64,000 bases of DNA from Chara braunii (lineage: Eukaryota > Streptophyta > Charophyceae > Charales > Characeae). Where the stretch lies: positions 1,106,158 through 1,170,157 of the forward strand of contig BFEA01000340.1 of the NCBI GenBank assembly GCA_003427395.1, given 5' to 3'. The position numbers and the translations under genes are program-made. Positions 30,695-42,198 of this stretch are shown in pieces. Every line of letters begins with the position of its first letter. The stretch's first letter is position 1. The notes under the pieces are model-generated. The model was given only the letters and a program-made list of their open reading frames with translations. It had not been told where the DNA came from and made no database searches.

Positions 30695-32200
30695 AGGGGT
30701 CTGGCCGAGAATCGTTGGCTAAATGGGCGCCTAAGAAATGGATCAGGATGGCATCGCAATAATCTCCTCAAATGAACTCTCGTTCATGTGTGGTGGATGG
30801 ATGCGAGTAGACATGGCGGGAGGTGGAAAATGAGGTGGGGAAAAAGATGGGTTGGTGTGTGTAGAAAGAGGCCCACCAGTGAGAGGGAGGGGACCGTGAG
30901 AGCGGAGTGGGTAGTCGTGAGTCGGAAGCACAAAGCTGGTCGAGGGGAGAGGATCCGTTCGGGTTCAGGATGCCTGACCGGGAGGAGGCAGGAGAGGAGC
31001 GAGGTTAGGAGAACCCTAAGCCCTAAACAAAACATAAGAAAACCCTAACTATAGTTTGGGGGGTTAGGGTAGAGTAGCAAAAACCTAATTAAGAAAAGAA
31101 AATAACAACCATGGAGGAAAGAGAAAAAAAAAAAAAAAATTGTAAAAATTTGAGATTAAAAAAATTAGAAATAATAATAATAATAATAAAGCAAAACGTG
31201 AGGAAAAAAATAATATTTGTTTTTTCCCCCATGGGATAAAAAATGTGCCAAGAAAAATGAGAGATTAAAAGAAACTCATTAAATTTTATAATGCCGCAAA
31301 TTAAAAAAAAATAAAAAAATTCGGAGGTGGAAGAGAGTAAAGAGAAAATTAACTTTTTTTTTTTTTTTTTTAATTCGGCAGCATTTCATTAACCCCATGG
31401 GATCGAAGTGTGCTGTCAAGAAGAATAACTAAGTAAAGAATGAAAACTTTTGTCAGCACTTCGCTACCTCCAAGGGGTGAAAATTTGCAGGAAGAAGGGA
31501 CAACGAAGAAAAGAGAAAATTTTGGTAGCACTTTGTTACCCCCAAGTAGTTAAATGTGCATTGATAATAAAAATAACTAAGTCCTTGCAGGATATAGAGG
31601 TACTGCAATAAAATTTATTTTTTTTAAATAAATAAAAATAAAAATAAAATAATTAAAAAAATGAGGGATGAAATTAAAGATAAGATAATTCAAATTTTAT
31701 GAGAAAACAAAAATCAATGAGAAAAGAAAAAAAAAGAAAAAACAAAAAAATTTGAAGTGGGGGGGGAGGAGATGGAAAAGTGATGAAGAAAGAGAGATAT
31801 AGGTGACAAAGAGAAAAAAATTGAAATGGGAGGTGGGAAGATAATGGGGTTGTTGTTGGGGGAGGGAAAAGGGAGAGGAGGGTGAGAAAATGAAAAAGAA
31901 AACGATGAGAAGGGTGGAGAAGAGAAAGGAAGATTAGTGGAAGAGGGTAGGTAAGGAGGAAAAGGGAAAAAAATACGGTGGGATATGAGTGAAGAGAGAG
32001 GGGTATGAGAGAACAGTGCGAAGGAGAGAGAAAAGGAGGGAAAAAAAGAGAGAAAAGTGAGGTTAGTAAGATGAAGGAGTGGTGGCAAAGGTAAAAAATA
32101 TGATTAGAAGATAGAGGGAGGGGGAGAAAAAAAAGGTTGGGGGTGAGTAGGTTAGTGATTAGGTAGGTTATACCAAATTCTTTGGTGGCCAAAAGCAAAC
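30695..32200. other. G2 leader, A/T-rich and purine-biased
   Basis: Contains CCCTAAGCCCTAAAC-like motifs near 31,013, poly-A/poly-T runs, TTCGGCAGC- and TGTCAGCACTTCG-type motifs near 31,373 and 31,450, and a strongly purine-rich plus strand at 31,700-32,160. Long frames there are low-complexity artefacts. Confidence 0.5.
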
Positions 32201-32218
32201 AAAATCACAAAAATCCAC

Positions 32219-32515
32219 AGGATTTTGACTGCCAAGGTGCTGACAGGTTGCTGCTGTAACAGAATAATAATAATAAAAATAATCTAAGGTTGGTTAAGAT
32301 CTTGATCAGACACCCTGATTGCACTTTCGTGCAGCCCCATAGCCATAGGAGTCTTAACTGTTGTCAAACTGCCGCTGGAGCTGTAGAAAAAATCATCATC
32401 ATCATCATCTGGGTGTGTTGAGATCTTGATCAGCCGACCAGATTTCATTATAGTGCAGCCTCTTAGCCAGTGGGGTCTTCACGATCTTCAACAAGTTGCC
32501 ATGTGGCACTGCAGA
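32219..32515 (+). repeat. Three tandem ~105-bp units with trinucleotide tails
   Basis: A partial first unit ends in (AAT)n at about 32,262-32,280. A second unit (about 32,285-32,388) starts AAGGTTGGTTAAGATCTTG and ends in (ATC)n at 32,390-32,409. A third (32,410-32,515) carries TGAGATCTTGATCAG. The tails differ between units. Confidence 0.65.
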
Positions 32516-32989
32516 TGGTCACATGTGCAGGCAGCAACTGCCACAACGTGGTGGGGGGCGGGCGGGGGAGACTAAATAGTTGGTGTGACACTCTTCAACA
32601 AAAACGTGCCACACTACTAAGGCATGAACAAAGTTTGGCCAGTGTGTGAAGGCACGGGCCACGCACGCGCATGGCTGGCAGCCCACGTTCAAACCTTGGC
32701 AGCATCATGCATCCCGGATCTTGATATATATAATCCGATAGCGGAGCGGGGCGGGGCAGCGGGGGCGTGTGGTGTGCGCGCGTGCATCGACCTTGGCCTT
32801 GGCGTTTTCGCTCACACGTCATGACAACACTCTCCTTTTTCGTCACATCTCGCTCTATCGACACTGCACCTTTTTTCGCTTTTTCTCCTATGTTTGCTCC
32901 GAAAGTGGTTGAAAATGACCCAGAATCCCGCTACCGAGATTACACCATTGTCCCCGCATCTGCGGGATGGGGTGGGTAGAAGCGGAGAC
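32516..32989. other. G2 leader next to the primer site
   Basis: No gene or motif seen. G/C-rich at about 32,550-32,570 and 32,740-32,770. Confidence 0.4.
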
Positions 32990-33008
32990 AAATCCCACTC
33001 TGATACTA
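32990..33008 (-). promoter_or_regulatory. G2 primer binding site, initiator-Met type
   Basis: The minus strand reads TAGTATCAGAGTGGGATTT directly inside the 5' LTR. The usual plant retrotransposon site for initiator tRNA-Met begins TGGTATCAGAG; one G-to-A change explains the difference. Confidence 0.7.
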
Positions 33009-33009
33009 G

Positions 33010-33369
33010 TGTGACGGACCCGTCGGGATGACGGTCCGTCAAAATTAAGATGGAGGAATAAGGATGGGGGAGACAGAGATGAAGCTGGAAGGGACAACGC
33101 AGCTCCAACGCAGACTCAACGTGCACGTACTCCAAACTGTGCAAGTGAAGAATGAGGCTGAAACAGACTGCAGTTGGGGTATACCCTTAGCGGACTGACT
33201 GGATTGGACTGGATTGGCCTGGGACCGACAATGGTATTTGGAAGGGTTGGACTGGACTGAATGAGCACATAACCTGCGTGGTCAGACCACGACCTGCTCC
33301 CACAGGTGGAACAGGTAAAATAGTCAGATATCCCTGGGTCTAGGCCAGAGCACCTAGAGGCACGCTGCA
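33010..33369 (-). repeat. 5' LTR of G2
   Basis: Direct repeat of 17,945-18,282, with TGTGACGGACC at its left edge and GCACGCTGCA at its right edge. It is followed by CAGGT, the same five bases that precede the left LTR. Confidence 0.87.
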
Positions 33370-33374
33370 CAGGT

Positions 33375-34019
33375 TGTTATAGAGGCCGAATTACAGACAT
33401 ACGCATGTTGCAATCTTAGTCAGGCATTGGTTCCCCTTCCAATTATGAGGCTACCTCCCAACTCATCCTCTCGTCAATACTTCTAGCGCAACCCCTATTC
33501 CCACTATTCTAACTAAGTGTGAATCACTCAAGGCTATCATTTTACCATCTTAAAGGGTGAATTGGACCGAATAGCAGGGATAGACACCAAGGTTGTATCG
33601 GCCACCCAACCCTGATTGAAGCGGAATCGGACGAGGCTCGCCATACATGAACTTCGGATGCCAGGCTCAAGCATTTATTTTACTAACCCGCTATCCTCCC
33701 CGTCATGGTGTTGTACATATCGGATAATCATTAATGCTTAACCACAACCGGGATCAAGGTGGATTATCACTTACAGTGTAATCAGTTAGGGGATTTTGCA
33801 GACTCTTGAGGGTTCACCCTCCTAATGAGTCGGTGAAACTCCGACGAAACAATTTGTTACAACCCCTCGTTTGTTTCCCTATTTTTTTTCTCTGCCTACG
33901 GTTTATCGGGCAGCTCTGTTTGACAATATATATATATAGGGTTGCAAGGTCGAACGTACAGAGCCCCCTAAACTGACCCCCGAACGTTCGGGCATTCGGG
34001 TCCCCGTACGAGGCCTGAG
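33375..34019. other. No gene seen
   Basis: Contains a short (TA)n at 33,928-33,939 and G/C-rich small inverted repeats (for example CCCGAACGTTCGGG near 33,978). No coding frame. Confidence 0.5.
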
Positions 34020-34600
34020 CCCGAAGGGTTTCGGTCCCAAAAAAAATTTATTTTGGCACCTAAATATTATTATTTTTTTCTGAAGGTTTTTTCAGTGCGT
34101 TCTTTGTAATGTAACAAATTTTCCGCTTAATTCTGAAGGCATCTTGTTCAGCCGAAAAATAATGAAAACTCGACAAAGATGGTGGTGTCTAAACTTGTTT
34201 GCCCACTCACTAATTTGTTTTTTTTCTCTTTTCACTTTTTGTTTTCCCTTTATTTCGGGGCATGGAAAAATAATATTTTTTTCAAACCTTATTCGTTGGT
34301 TCTCAATTATGTAAGATACACATATACAAATTTTCATGGTATTTATTAAAGCCAAAAAATGAAGAAAAATCACCAAAGATTGCAGTGTCAAAAACGTGCT
34401 CGCCCACTCAATAATTTCATTCTCGTTTTATTTTTTTTCTAATTTTTATTATTATTATTTATTTTTCGTATTTTTATTTCAAATTTGGTAAAGAATTTGG
34501 ATGTAACGTCAAAGCAAATATTATTCAGTTTATTCTTCTGCATATGTTTTCTTTTTCATATTTTTGGGATTTTTTTTTTTTTCGCGTTCGGCCATGTCGA
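34020..34600 (+). repeat. Dispersed repeat R, copy 1
   Basis: Related to 49,080-49,530. Both contain AATTTGGTAAAGAATTTGGA followed by TGTAAYG, and blocks of the type CAAAGATGRYGGTGTC followed by GTGCYCSCCCA. No coding frame. Confidence 0.7.
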
Positions 34601-34634
34601 GACGGGGTCCCATATGTTCGGGCATTCGGCCCGT

Positions 34635-35676
34635 TGTCGAGCGCATCGGTCCCACATAGTGCGGGACCCTCTCGAACGCATCACATAGGAGTTCGTCTAC
34701 CTCGTCACGATACACATGGAGCTTCCGCAAGCCGCTCTGGCCGAGTGCGCCAGCCATACCTCTCGCGAGCCCCTATGACAGGATATGGCCAATGCGAGGT
34801 ACAACTTACCTCCACCTGCGGGAGTTGTCACCTCCTTTAAGTGGGTGTACCCCTGCCGAGCTACCAGTCCACAATACGAAATCTAATCAGTTGCAATCGC
34901 AGAGGTGGGATAGCTGAGGGCGTTTCTCGTTCGTTGTAGCATAGGGGGTACGAAAGGTCCCACACCTCTATCGGACCCGCACATGAACCGACACATTGGG
35001 GGGCCGCAGTCCTAGGCACGACTCGTCGTCGGTCGACTAGGACGCATTTCACTCACCACGTATTACACCACAACACACACACAGAATGACACAAAACAGA
35101 CAACACAACAACACTCCTAGTCCCTTTTGTAATCCTGTCATAACCTTCTGATGTGAAAAAAATCGGATAGGCGATACACGCAAGACTAGTAGTATAAAAC
35201 CTCGCAGATGTAGGGCCTTCTCATATCGACTAGCAATGCAAGCATACACAAGCAGTCACAATGATGACATACTATGTAGTACCCATAATCGTGAGGTCCT
35301 CGTTAATCTCCAGGGTCGCGTTCGACACTCAAGTGTCGGCTGACACCCGCCTTGAGGGGTTAATCTCACGACGCTGAACAACTGCCAAGAGGGGTTGAGA
35401 AGCACACCCTCTCTTGCACCCTGCGAAGAGTGAGTGGTACACAAGTTCATACCTATGGTGGCAATCGTCTCTTATTGCCCTGGAGACCAGCTCCATCATC
35501 CAAGGTCTGGAGAGAACTTAAGGAGTTTGACTTCGACGACTGCCACAGACTGCAACGTCCAACTATAAAAAAAACTATAAAAAGCAAAGGATAAAAAAAA
35601 ATCTTCACTTTTACTCAAAACATAATCTGTTTAACCCTTACGCACTGTCACGATAGGTCACACGAATACCCAATGC
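34635..35676 (+). repeat. Dispersed repeat L, copy 1 (1.04 kb)
   Basis: Starts TGTCGAGCGCATCGG with a GGTCCC/GGGACC hairpin at 34,648-34,668. It matches 41,150-41,840 over about 700 bp, and its last bases (GGTCACACGAATACCCAA) resemble the end at 42,140-42,159. The start and the CCCAA end resemble an LTR, and L copies 1 and 2 flank element B, so an LTR role is possible but unproven. Confidence 0.65.
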
Positions 35677-36220
35677 TGTCGAGCGCATCGGTCCGGCACC
35701 GCACAAGGCAGCGCGGGACCCTCCCGGCCACGTTGTCGAGTGCAACGGCCCTCGTGCAAACGAGGGCCCTCCCGGTCATGTCACGCAGGAGTTAAACAAA
35801 TCCTAGAGACAACTCGGGAACGACGCATAACATTCTGCGAACCGATGAGACGGACGTGGTTGCATCGCTCCTTCGCCGCTCTAGCCGGGTGCGCCAGCTA
35901 TACATCCCACGGTCCCCTACCACAGGATAGGTTTTCGCGGGGCATAAACTTTTCTTCCCTAAGGGGCTGTTACCACCCTTAGAGGCGTATCCCTACTGAG
36001 CTACTGACCCTCGACGAAAACTTTTAGATGCAATTGCAGAGGTAGGTCAGCCGATGACGTTTGCTCGTCCGCTGTAGTATAGATATGCTTGGTTAACACC
36101 AAACTGACCCGAACGTCGTCCGATCCTAGGGCGCTGATTTCCTAGATGCGGAGCAAACGTCGGTCGATTAGGACGGTCTCAACCAAGTTTGAAACCCAAA
36201 TTAATCCTAGTCCCTTTAGA

Positions 36221-36619
36221 CATATAGCCAAAGATAATTATAACATTCACAGACAATTACATCAGAAGAAAATCGACCGTCGTCGACAAAAATATCCAAT
36301 ATGATATGATAACTAAAAGAATTCGAATCACCATACAATACATCCAATAACACAAAATCGAAATAAAATCCGACCATCTCAGGTCGAACACCACAAAGCA
36401 ATCATACAACCGCCAACAAGGAGTTGGTCACCGACAATACATAGATGCAGCCGACAAGGTAGTCGGCTGCCTTAGTCTTGACTCGATCAGACGCGTTGCC
36501 AAAGTCTTTCATTCCAGCCTACTGTCGACCTGAAACTCGACGCACATACATGCCTTCGTCCGTTTTCAATATTTTTTTGTGATTGATTCTTGATCAGTGA
36601 CATTGCTTGACATGTTGCA
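36221..36619. other. Element B spacer between head and shared body
   Basis: A/T-rich, no match to element A that I can see, no gene. Confidence 0.4.
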
Positions 36620-37686
36620 TGCGTCTTCCTCTAGGAAGTGGTTTGGGGTACTCCTCCTCCTCGTCCGAGCACAAGACTCGGATCTCAGAAGTCGGGCCAC
36701 CTCCACCGAATCGGCAAGTACCCCCCCGTAGAACGGTCCACTCTGGGTCGTTAACAGGGTCGGCTGCTGAAGCAACGAACCCCCGCCTCAGATGCTTCCT
36801 AGAGATAGTGGATGCGTCCACCGCAAGCAGCTTTCATATATTTTTTATTTCTCCTAAGTCCCGAGGGTAACTTAGACGAAAAGAAATCAGAGGAGATAAA
36901 GAAAATGAGAATCATTTAGAAAGGTATAGGTAGATACGGTCGTTCAGGATAAAATGGGTCAATCCTTGGGAAAAGCTAAATCCGTTTGACCTTATCTGCT
37001 TTATTTGAATAGAATTCATTCTTCGAAACACGTTGAATAATATTTTTCCAAAACAACTTCTTTTTGACAAGCAGGCAAGTGAAAGGTAGAAAGAAGACAA
37101 TTCATTCCTTCATCTCAAATAGGCATAATCAATCTCCTTTGTAAGCATCCCTCTATCTACCTGCACAGACGACAAAGGAAACACGTTCGAAGGAAAATAG
37201 TACAATCCTATACTTGAGTCAGACTTTTCCGTTCACATGCATGACTTACACAACTTTCCTCTACCTTTTCGTTTAAATATTCAAAACGAACAGGGTCAAG
37301 CAAAATGCGGGTCCACACAGGCTGGAAAGGAAGTCTGAGTCATTCAACTGACCTTGAGTGAAGTTGAACGGTACACTCAAGAAGACCGTATAGAAATACG
37401 CTCCTTTTGACGCGCCAGTAGTCCTCCCCAGTCGTCAGCAAAGTGATCCAAACCACTCTCTTGCTGCGATCACCTACCACAACACCCCCTTGCTTATTTT
37501 TCAGTAAGCATCGTCACCACTAGCTTCCATTGTCACCGCGTCATTGCGCCATCAAGTCCACGCCGCCTCAAGATATCCCACTCTAGTGGCACCTTTCCAA
37601 TACCAAGGCCCAGCTGCCGCTCAATGTAAAATTACCGCCGTCACCGCCGTAAACCCTGTGCGGACGTTGCAAAAATTTTCAACAGC

Positions 37687-38462
37687 GCTTCCACACTGCC
37701 GCTGTAAAGCCTGGTGCCGTCGCCGTAAAATTTTTTACAGAGCTTCCGCACCACCGCCGTTAAGTTTGCGTCACCGCCGCAAAAGTTCGGCAACACTTCC
37801 GTACCACCGCCGTAAAAGCCTGCGTCGTCGCCACAAAAGTTCGGCAGCACTTCCGTACCACCTCTGTAAAAGCCTGCGTTGCCGCCACAAAAGTTCGGCA
37901 AAACTTTCGTACCACCGCCGTAAAAACCTGCGTCACCGCCGCAAAGGTTCGGCAGCGCCTCTGTACCACCACCGTAAAAACCTGTGTCGCTGCCGCAAAG
38001 GTTCGACAGCACCTCCGTACCACCACCGTAAAAACCTGCGTCGCCGCCGCAAAGGTTCGACAACACCTTTGTACCACTGCCGTAAAAACCTGCGTCGCCG
38101 CCGCAAAAGTTCGGCAGCACTTCCGTACCATCGCAATAAAAACCTGCGTCGCCGCCGCAGGATTTCGGCAGCACTTCCGTACCGCTGCCGTAAAAAGCCG
38201 TGTTGCCGCCGCAGAATTCCGGCAGCACTTCCGTACCGCTACCGTAAAAACCTGCGTCGCCGCCGCAAAAGTTTGTCAGCACTTCCGTACCACCGCCGTA
38301 AAAACCTGTGTCGCCGCCGCGGGATTTCGGCAGCACTTCCGTACCGCTGCCGTAAAAGGTCGCGTTGCCACTGCAGAATTTCGGCAGCACTTTCGTACCG
38401 CTGCCGTAAAAGGCACGTTGCCGCCGCAGAATTTCGGCAGCACTCCCGTACTACCGCTGTGA
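37687..38462 (+). repeat. 54-bp tandem array, about 14 units
   Basis: Consecutive units begin ACTTCCGTACC at 37,795, 37,849 and so on every 54 bp, each ending in TTCGGCAGC. The unit is 18 codons, so frames stay open on both strands (a 423-codon Arg-rich plus frame and a 249-codon Gly-rich minus frame). These are array artefacts. Confidence 0.9.
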
Positions 38463-38469
38463 AAAACAG

Positions 38470-39974
38470 CAAGCCCCAGACCCAAATTTCACTTTGCCGC
38501 ACTGCCGTAGTCCTGCATCGTCACTGGGTCTGTCTCGTGGGACCAACACCAGCCAGAGGGGAGGGGAACAGAGTGCTCCCTGCCTTGGCTATGGCTGCCC
38601 AATTCTTCTCCTTGCGCTCCTCTGCAGACCTCCAGCCTCTCCTCACGTTGCCTCACGCAGCAGCTCCAGCAGCCAGCAACACTCAAGTGTGCTCGTCACA
38701 CACTAGCATCACGAGTGCATTGTGTGGCAGCTGGTGGGCAGCTACCTGTTTTATATTGGCTGAGGAGGGTTGGACGTCACTCCAGCCCCCAGGCAAAATC
38801 GCGGGCTCACTGTGAGCCCTTGATGTGCCTGGATCCAGGGTTGACTGTGGCTGCACCACAGCCACAGCCTTAGTGTGGGGCAGTTTCTTTAACTGCCCTA
38901 TTTTATTTTTATTTTTATTTTTCCCAGCTATATCGGAATCTCATGAGATTGCTGGGTTCCTGCCATTTCCAAAACCTTTTTTCTTTTATTTTTCTGATAA
39001 GGGGTTGGAGAGATACAACCCCTTACAGTTTGATGTATCTGGACTTTTTTTCCGGGGCAGATACATCGGGGAAAAGGTTGTACCTAGCCTTTTCCTTAAT
39101 GGCCCTTCAATTTCCAGGCTCCCTTAAAAAACGGGAGCCTTACAGTTACCTCTGGCAGCCCCTGCGAGAGGTAGCACCACGTGAGGACAAGTGTCCTCAC
39201 ACAAAATAAAGAAAAAAAAAANNNNNNNNNNNNNNNAAAAAAAAAAAAAAAAAAAACAACCTCCTCAACTGCAATGCTCTTAGCCGTGATTTGAGCCAGG
39301 AGCATGCAGTTATATGTCAACAGCCTACTCCTTCCCTCTGCTCCCCTCCCCTAAAAACGGGGAGGATAGTTGTCAGGTTGGGAGGAGTAGGGAAAAAACT
39401 AGTGAAAATTCACGAGTTCAAATCCTGACAGGCTCAGAACGGGGTGCAAAATGTACCCCGACTTTGATGAATTTTAGAAAAATATTTGATAAATAAAAAA
39501 ATCTGAAAACATTCATGCACATGGCCTAGGTGCCTGACTACCTACAAAAACAACTTCAAGGCCAACAAAATTGTTTTACGCCTTCAAAACAATAGTGGCG
39601 CAAACAAAAAAATACAACTTTTCAAAAAAAAACTCAGATCCCGTTTTTCGTTTTCTTTTTCTTTTTTTTTTCTTCTTTTCTTTTCTTTTTCTTCTTACCC
39701 CCCTGACAACGGGGAGGCAACTGGCAGGTCGGGAGGAGCAGGTCCTCTCCCTCATTTTCCCTTTTCTTTCCTTTTTCTCTCGCGTGTGCGATATGAGCCG
39801 CGAGATCTTAGATCTCGCGGCTAAAAAAATATGTGTCACCATGAGGTGGGAGCCATCGTGCTCCCACACAGTCTAAAGAGACTGTTTTCTTTGACAGCAG
39901 AGGCATTGTTTGCCTCGTGCAGCCTCTGAAGTGGTGGCCGTTGCTTCAGCAACGACACCTATCTCTCCGTTGTT

Positions 39975-40016
<42 letters not shown>

Positions 40017-40090
40017 CTTCTTAAATTTTTTTCCCCCCCCCACTTTGTTTTTTTTTATTTTCCCCCCCCCGGGGGGGGGGAAAAAATTTT

Positions 40091-40137
<47 letters not shown>

Positions 40138-40560
40138 CTTTTTCTTTTTCTTAGGTATGCCGTTGGCATAAGCTAACGGCCACTGTGGACTGCGCCAGCC
40201 TGGCTGGCATTCCCCCCTGCCCCACCGATTTACTGACCCAGGTTTATTCCCTTAGGGGAATCGAAAAAATTTTGGGCCGTTTTTTTGATTTATGTGTGTC
40301 ATCCTTGTGCAGGGGCCATGCTGCAGCTCCGCAGCCGTTCCCGGCCGTGAGATTTGATGATCTCGCGGCCGATAATGGCCGCACTTCATGCTGGTGCAGT
40401 GGGCAGCTCCAAAAGAAAAGGAGCTAGCTCAGACTGCTTATCGCTGGCTCGATCCCAGCATTTGCTGGGTGAAAATTTGACACGGTAACCTATTGGGCTA
40501 ACTCTTTTTTACGGAAGCTAAACCTGCTACCTTTCTATATGAAGGGTAGCAGCCCAGCAA
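38470..40560. repeat. Hairpin chain of element B
   Basis: Hairpins corresponding to those in A: GGGCAGTT arms at about 38,883-38,903, 38,998-39,025, GATGTATCTG arms near 39,031-39,067, 39,116-39,140, 39,796-39,822 (12-bp arms, loop TTA), and GTGGGAGC/GCTCCCAC near 39,846-39,867. Some pairs differ from A by compensatory changes. A 15-N gap lies at 39,222-39,236. Confidence 0.8.
39972..40140. other. Homopolymer patch, probable assembly artefact
   Basis: Runs of about 40 T, then C9, T8, C10 G9 A6 T4, then about 50 T. Such ordered homopolymers are more likely a polishing artefact over an unresolved poly-T than genomic sequence. Confidence 0.6.
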
Positions 40561-41102
40561 GCTACCCAGCCTTGACCATAGGCATGTCTCGTCGGCCTCC
40601 CTTTTCAAAGTGAGTTGCGCCGCAGTCGGCACGACGGCCTCCTGGTCCCGCCGTACTCACGCTGCCACCCATTCATTGGGCGGCTCACCCTGATGGCGCC
40701 GTGGCTAGCCTTTTTAGGCTCCGGTTAAAACCTCGTGGTTCAGGAAATAAAACCCCTTCTACCTATTCCCTCTGCGATGCGGCTCTATATCTGGCGCATC
40801 CTTCTTTATCGCCTTCTTGGGCTCTGAATCGCGCGGCTTAGTAGTCGCACGACATTATTTTACGTAGATTAAGTTTAGCTTTAGTCTTTCCATGACCGCG
40901 CACCATTGCGGCCTTATCGGGAACCGCGGACGACAAGTCGTACCGCTGACTCCCGCAGTTTCGATCGAACGCCAACAACGTCATGTTTTAGGTATCTCAG
41001 TTATAGGGTCGGTCTGAATAAACTTTTGACAAACGTCAGTCTCATCAAGTATTTCAATTAAGCAAAAAAAGTTGGGCAGCATCCGATGGTGAAAACCCCC
41101 AA
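40561..41102. other. Element B 3' part, no gene
   Basis: Only weak resemblance to the corresponding end of element A. No frame or motif. Confidence 0.4.
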
Positions 41103-42159
41103 CAAATACCCTTGTCAGGGTATTTGGCCCGACAACGTCACGCAGGAGTTGGTTTTAATCCTCGTCGCTAATACATATAGAGTTTCCGCAAGCTGCTCCA
41201 GCCGAGTGCGCCAGCCATATCTCTCGCGAGCCCATACGACAGGATAGGGCTTACGCAAGGCATGACTTACCTCCACCTCACAGGAGCTGTCACCTCCCTT
41301 CGGTGGGCGTATCCCNGCCGAGCTATCAGTCTACAATACGAAAGCTAATCAGTTGCAATCGCAGAGTTGGACCAGCCGATGGCGTTTCTCGTTCGTTGTA
41401 GCATAAGGGGTACGCGCGGTATTACGTCTCTATCGGACCCGCACGTGAACCGACATCTAGGGGGGCTGAAATCCCAAGCGCGGTCCGTCGTGAGTCAACT
41501 AAGACGCATCCCACACACCACAATTACACCACTCTACGAACATAAAATCAAAATACGCACGCATACATACACAGATATTAAGTAATAGCGGACAAACGAC
41601 GCGACAACACTCCTAGTCCCTTAGTAGCCGTCCCATAACTCTCTGATGCAGAAATCGGATAGGCGTCGCACGCGAAATTTAATATAAAACCGCGCGGACG
41701 CAGGGCCTACTCATATCGACTAGCAATTCAATCATACGCAAGCAGTTGCAATGATGGCATATTATGTAGTGCCCATAATCAAGAGGTCCCTCGTGGATCC
41801 GAGTACCGTTTATGACACTCAAGTGTCAGACTCGAAGTATCATGAAGGCTTGCCTCTTCACGATATTGCACGGCTGAAGGAATAGCCGTACGGCCGTCGC
41901 GGCACCTCCGACCTTTAGGCTGAGTGTCTCGGCAGGCAGGGAAAATAGGCTCTGCACGGGGGAAAATCCCTTCCATGCAGAGTCTAGGACCTGGGATGTC
42001 CTGGCCAAGAACCTCGGATCCAGGCCCAAGACCAACGTCCGACTAAGAAATCTCTTAAGAAACTTTCAACAATAATACAGGGTTTTCTTTCTTTTCTCAA
42101 TCTGAATCCCTATTTAATCCTTAGGCGTGGACCCTCACAGGTCACGCGAACCCCCAACA
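41103..42159 (+). repeat. Dispersed repeat L, copy 2
   Basis: Begins with a TGTC-loop hairpin (10-bp arms CAAATACCCT/AGGGTATTTG) where copy 1 has a GGTCCC/GGGACC hairpin. It then matches copy 1 from GTCACGCAGGAGTT to about 41,840 and ends CCCCCAACA. One N at 41,317. Confidence 0.65.
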
Positions 42160-42198
42160 TAGATACATACGTATATACGTTTAAGGTGGGGGATAAAG

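Larger units (their letters stand above)
17945..33369 (-). mobile_element. Ty3/gypsy chromovirus G2, interrupted by element A
   Basis: LTRs of 338 and 360 bp, a 5-bp CAGGT duplication, an initiator-Met-like primer site, and minus-strand gag remnant, reverse transcriptase, RNase H, integrase and chromodomain identify one insertion 15.4 kb long. Element A (22,235-29,511) splits the reverse transcriptase: the upstream side ends TAFRSR and the downstream side begins FGHYEF, in frame once the insertion and one GCGC copy are ignored. Without A the element is about 8.1 kb. Many stops and a local rearrangement show decay. Confidence 0.88.
35677..41104 (+). mobile_element. Element B, inverted relative of element A
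   Basis: Starts TGTCGAGCGCATCGG like A, has the same head (35,677-36,220), then shares 36,620-40,560 with A in inverted orientation, and ends near CCCCCAACA. No clean target duplication is seen (AATGC before, AATAC after). It lacks A's 26.6-29.0-kb interior. No coding gene: the long frames inside come from a 54-bp tandem array. Confidence 0.6.

Noticed and set aside
31012-31068. Telomere-like CCCTAAA motifs
   Set aside because: Only a few imperfect units; no array.
31674-32198. 174-codon minus-strand frame
   Set aside because: Low-complexity Pro/Ser/Phe/Leu product of a purine-rich strand.
37544-38815. 423-codon plus-strand frame and 249-codon minus-strand frame
   Set aside because: Both are products of the 54-bp tandem array, whose period is a multiple of three; no domain and open frames on both strands.
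39873-40176. Lys-rich and Phe-rich frames
   Set aside because: Homopolymer artefact.
35672-41109. Target duplication AATGC/AATAC around element B
   Set aside because: Only four of five bases match and the right border is uncertain, so it is not used as evidence.
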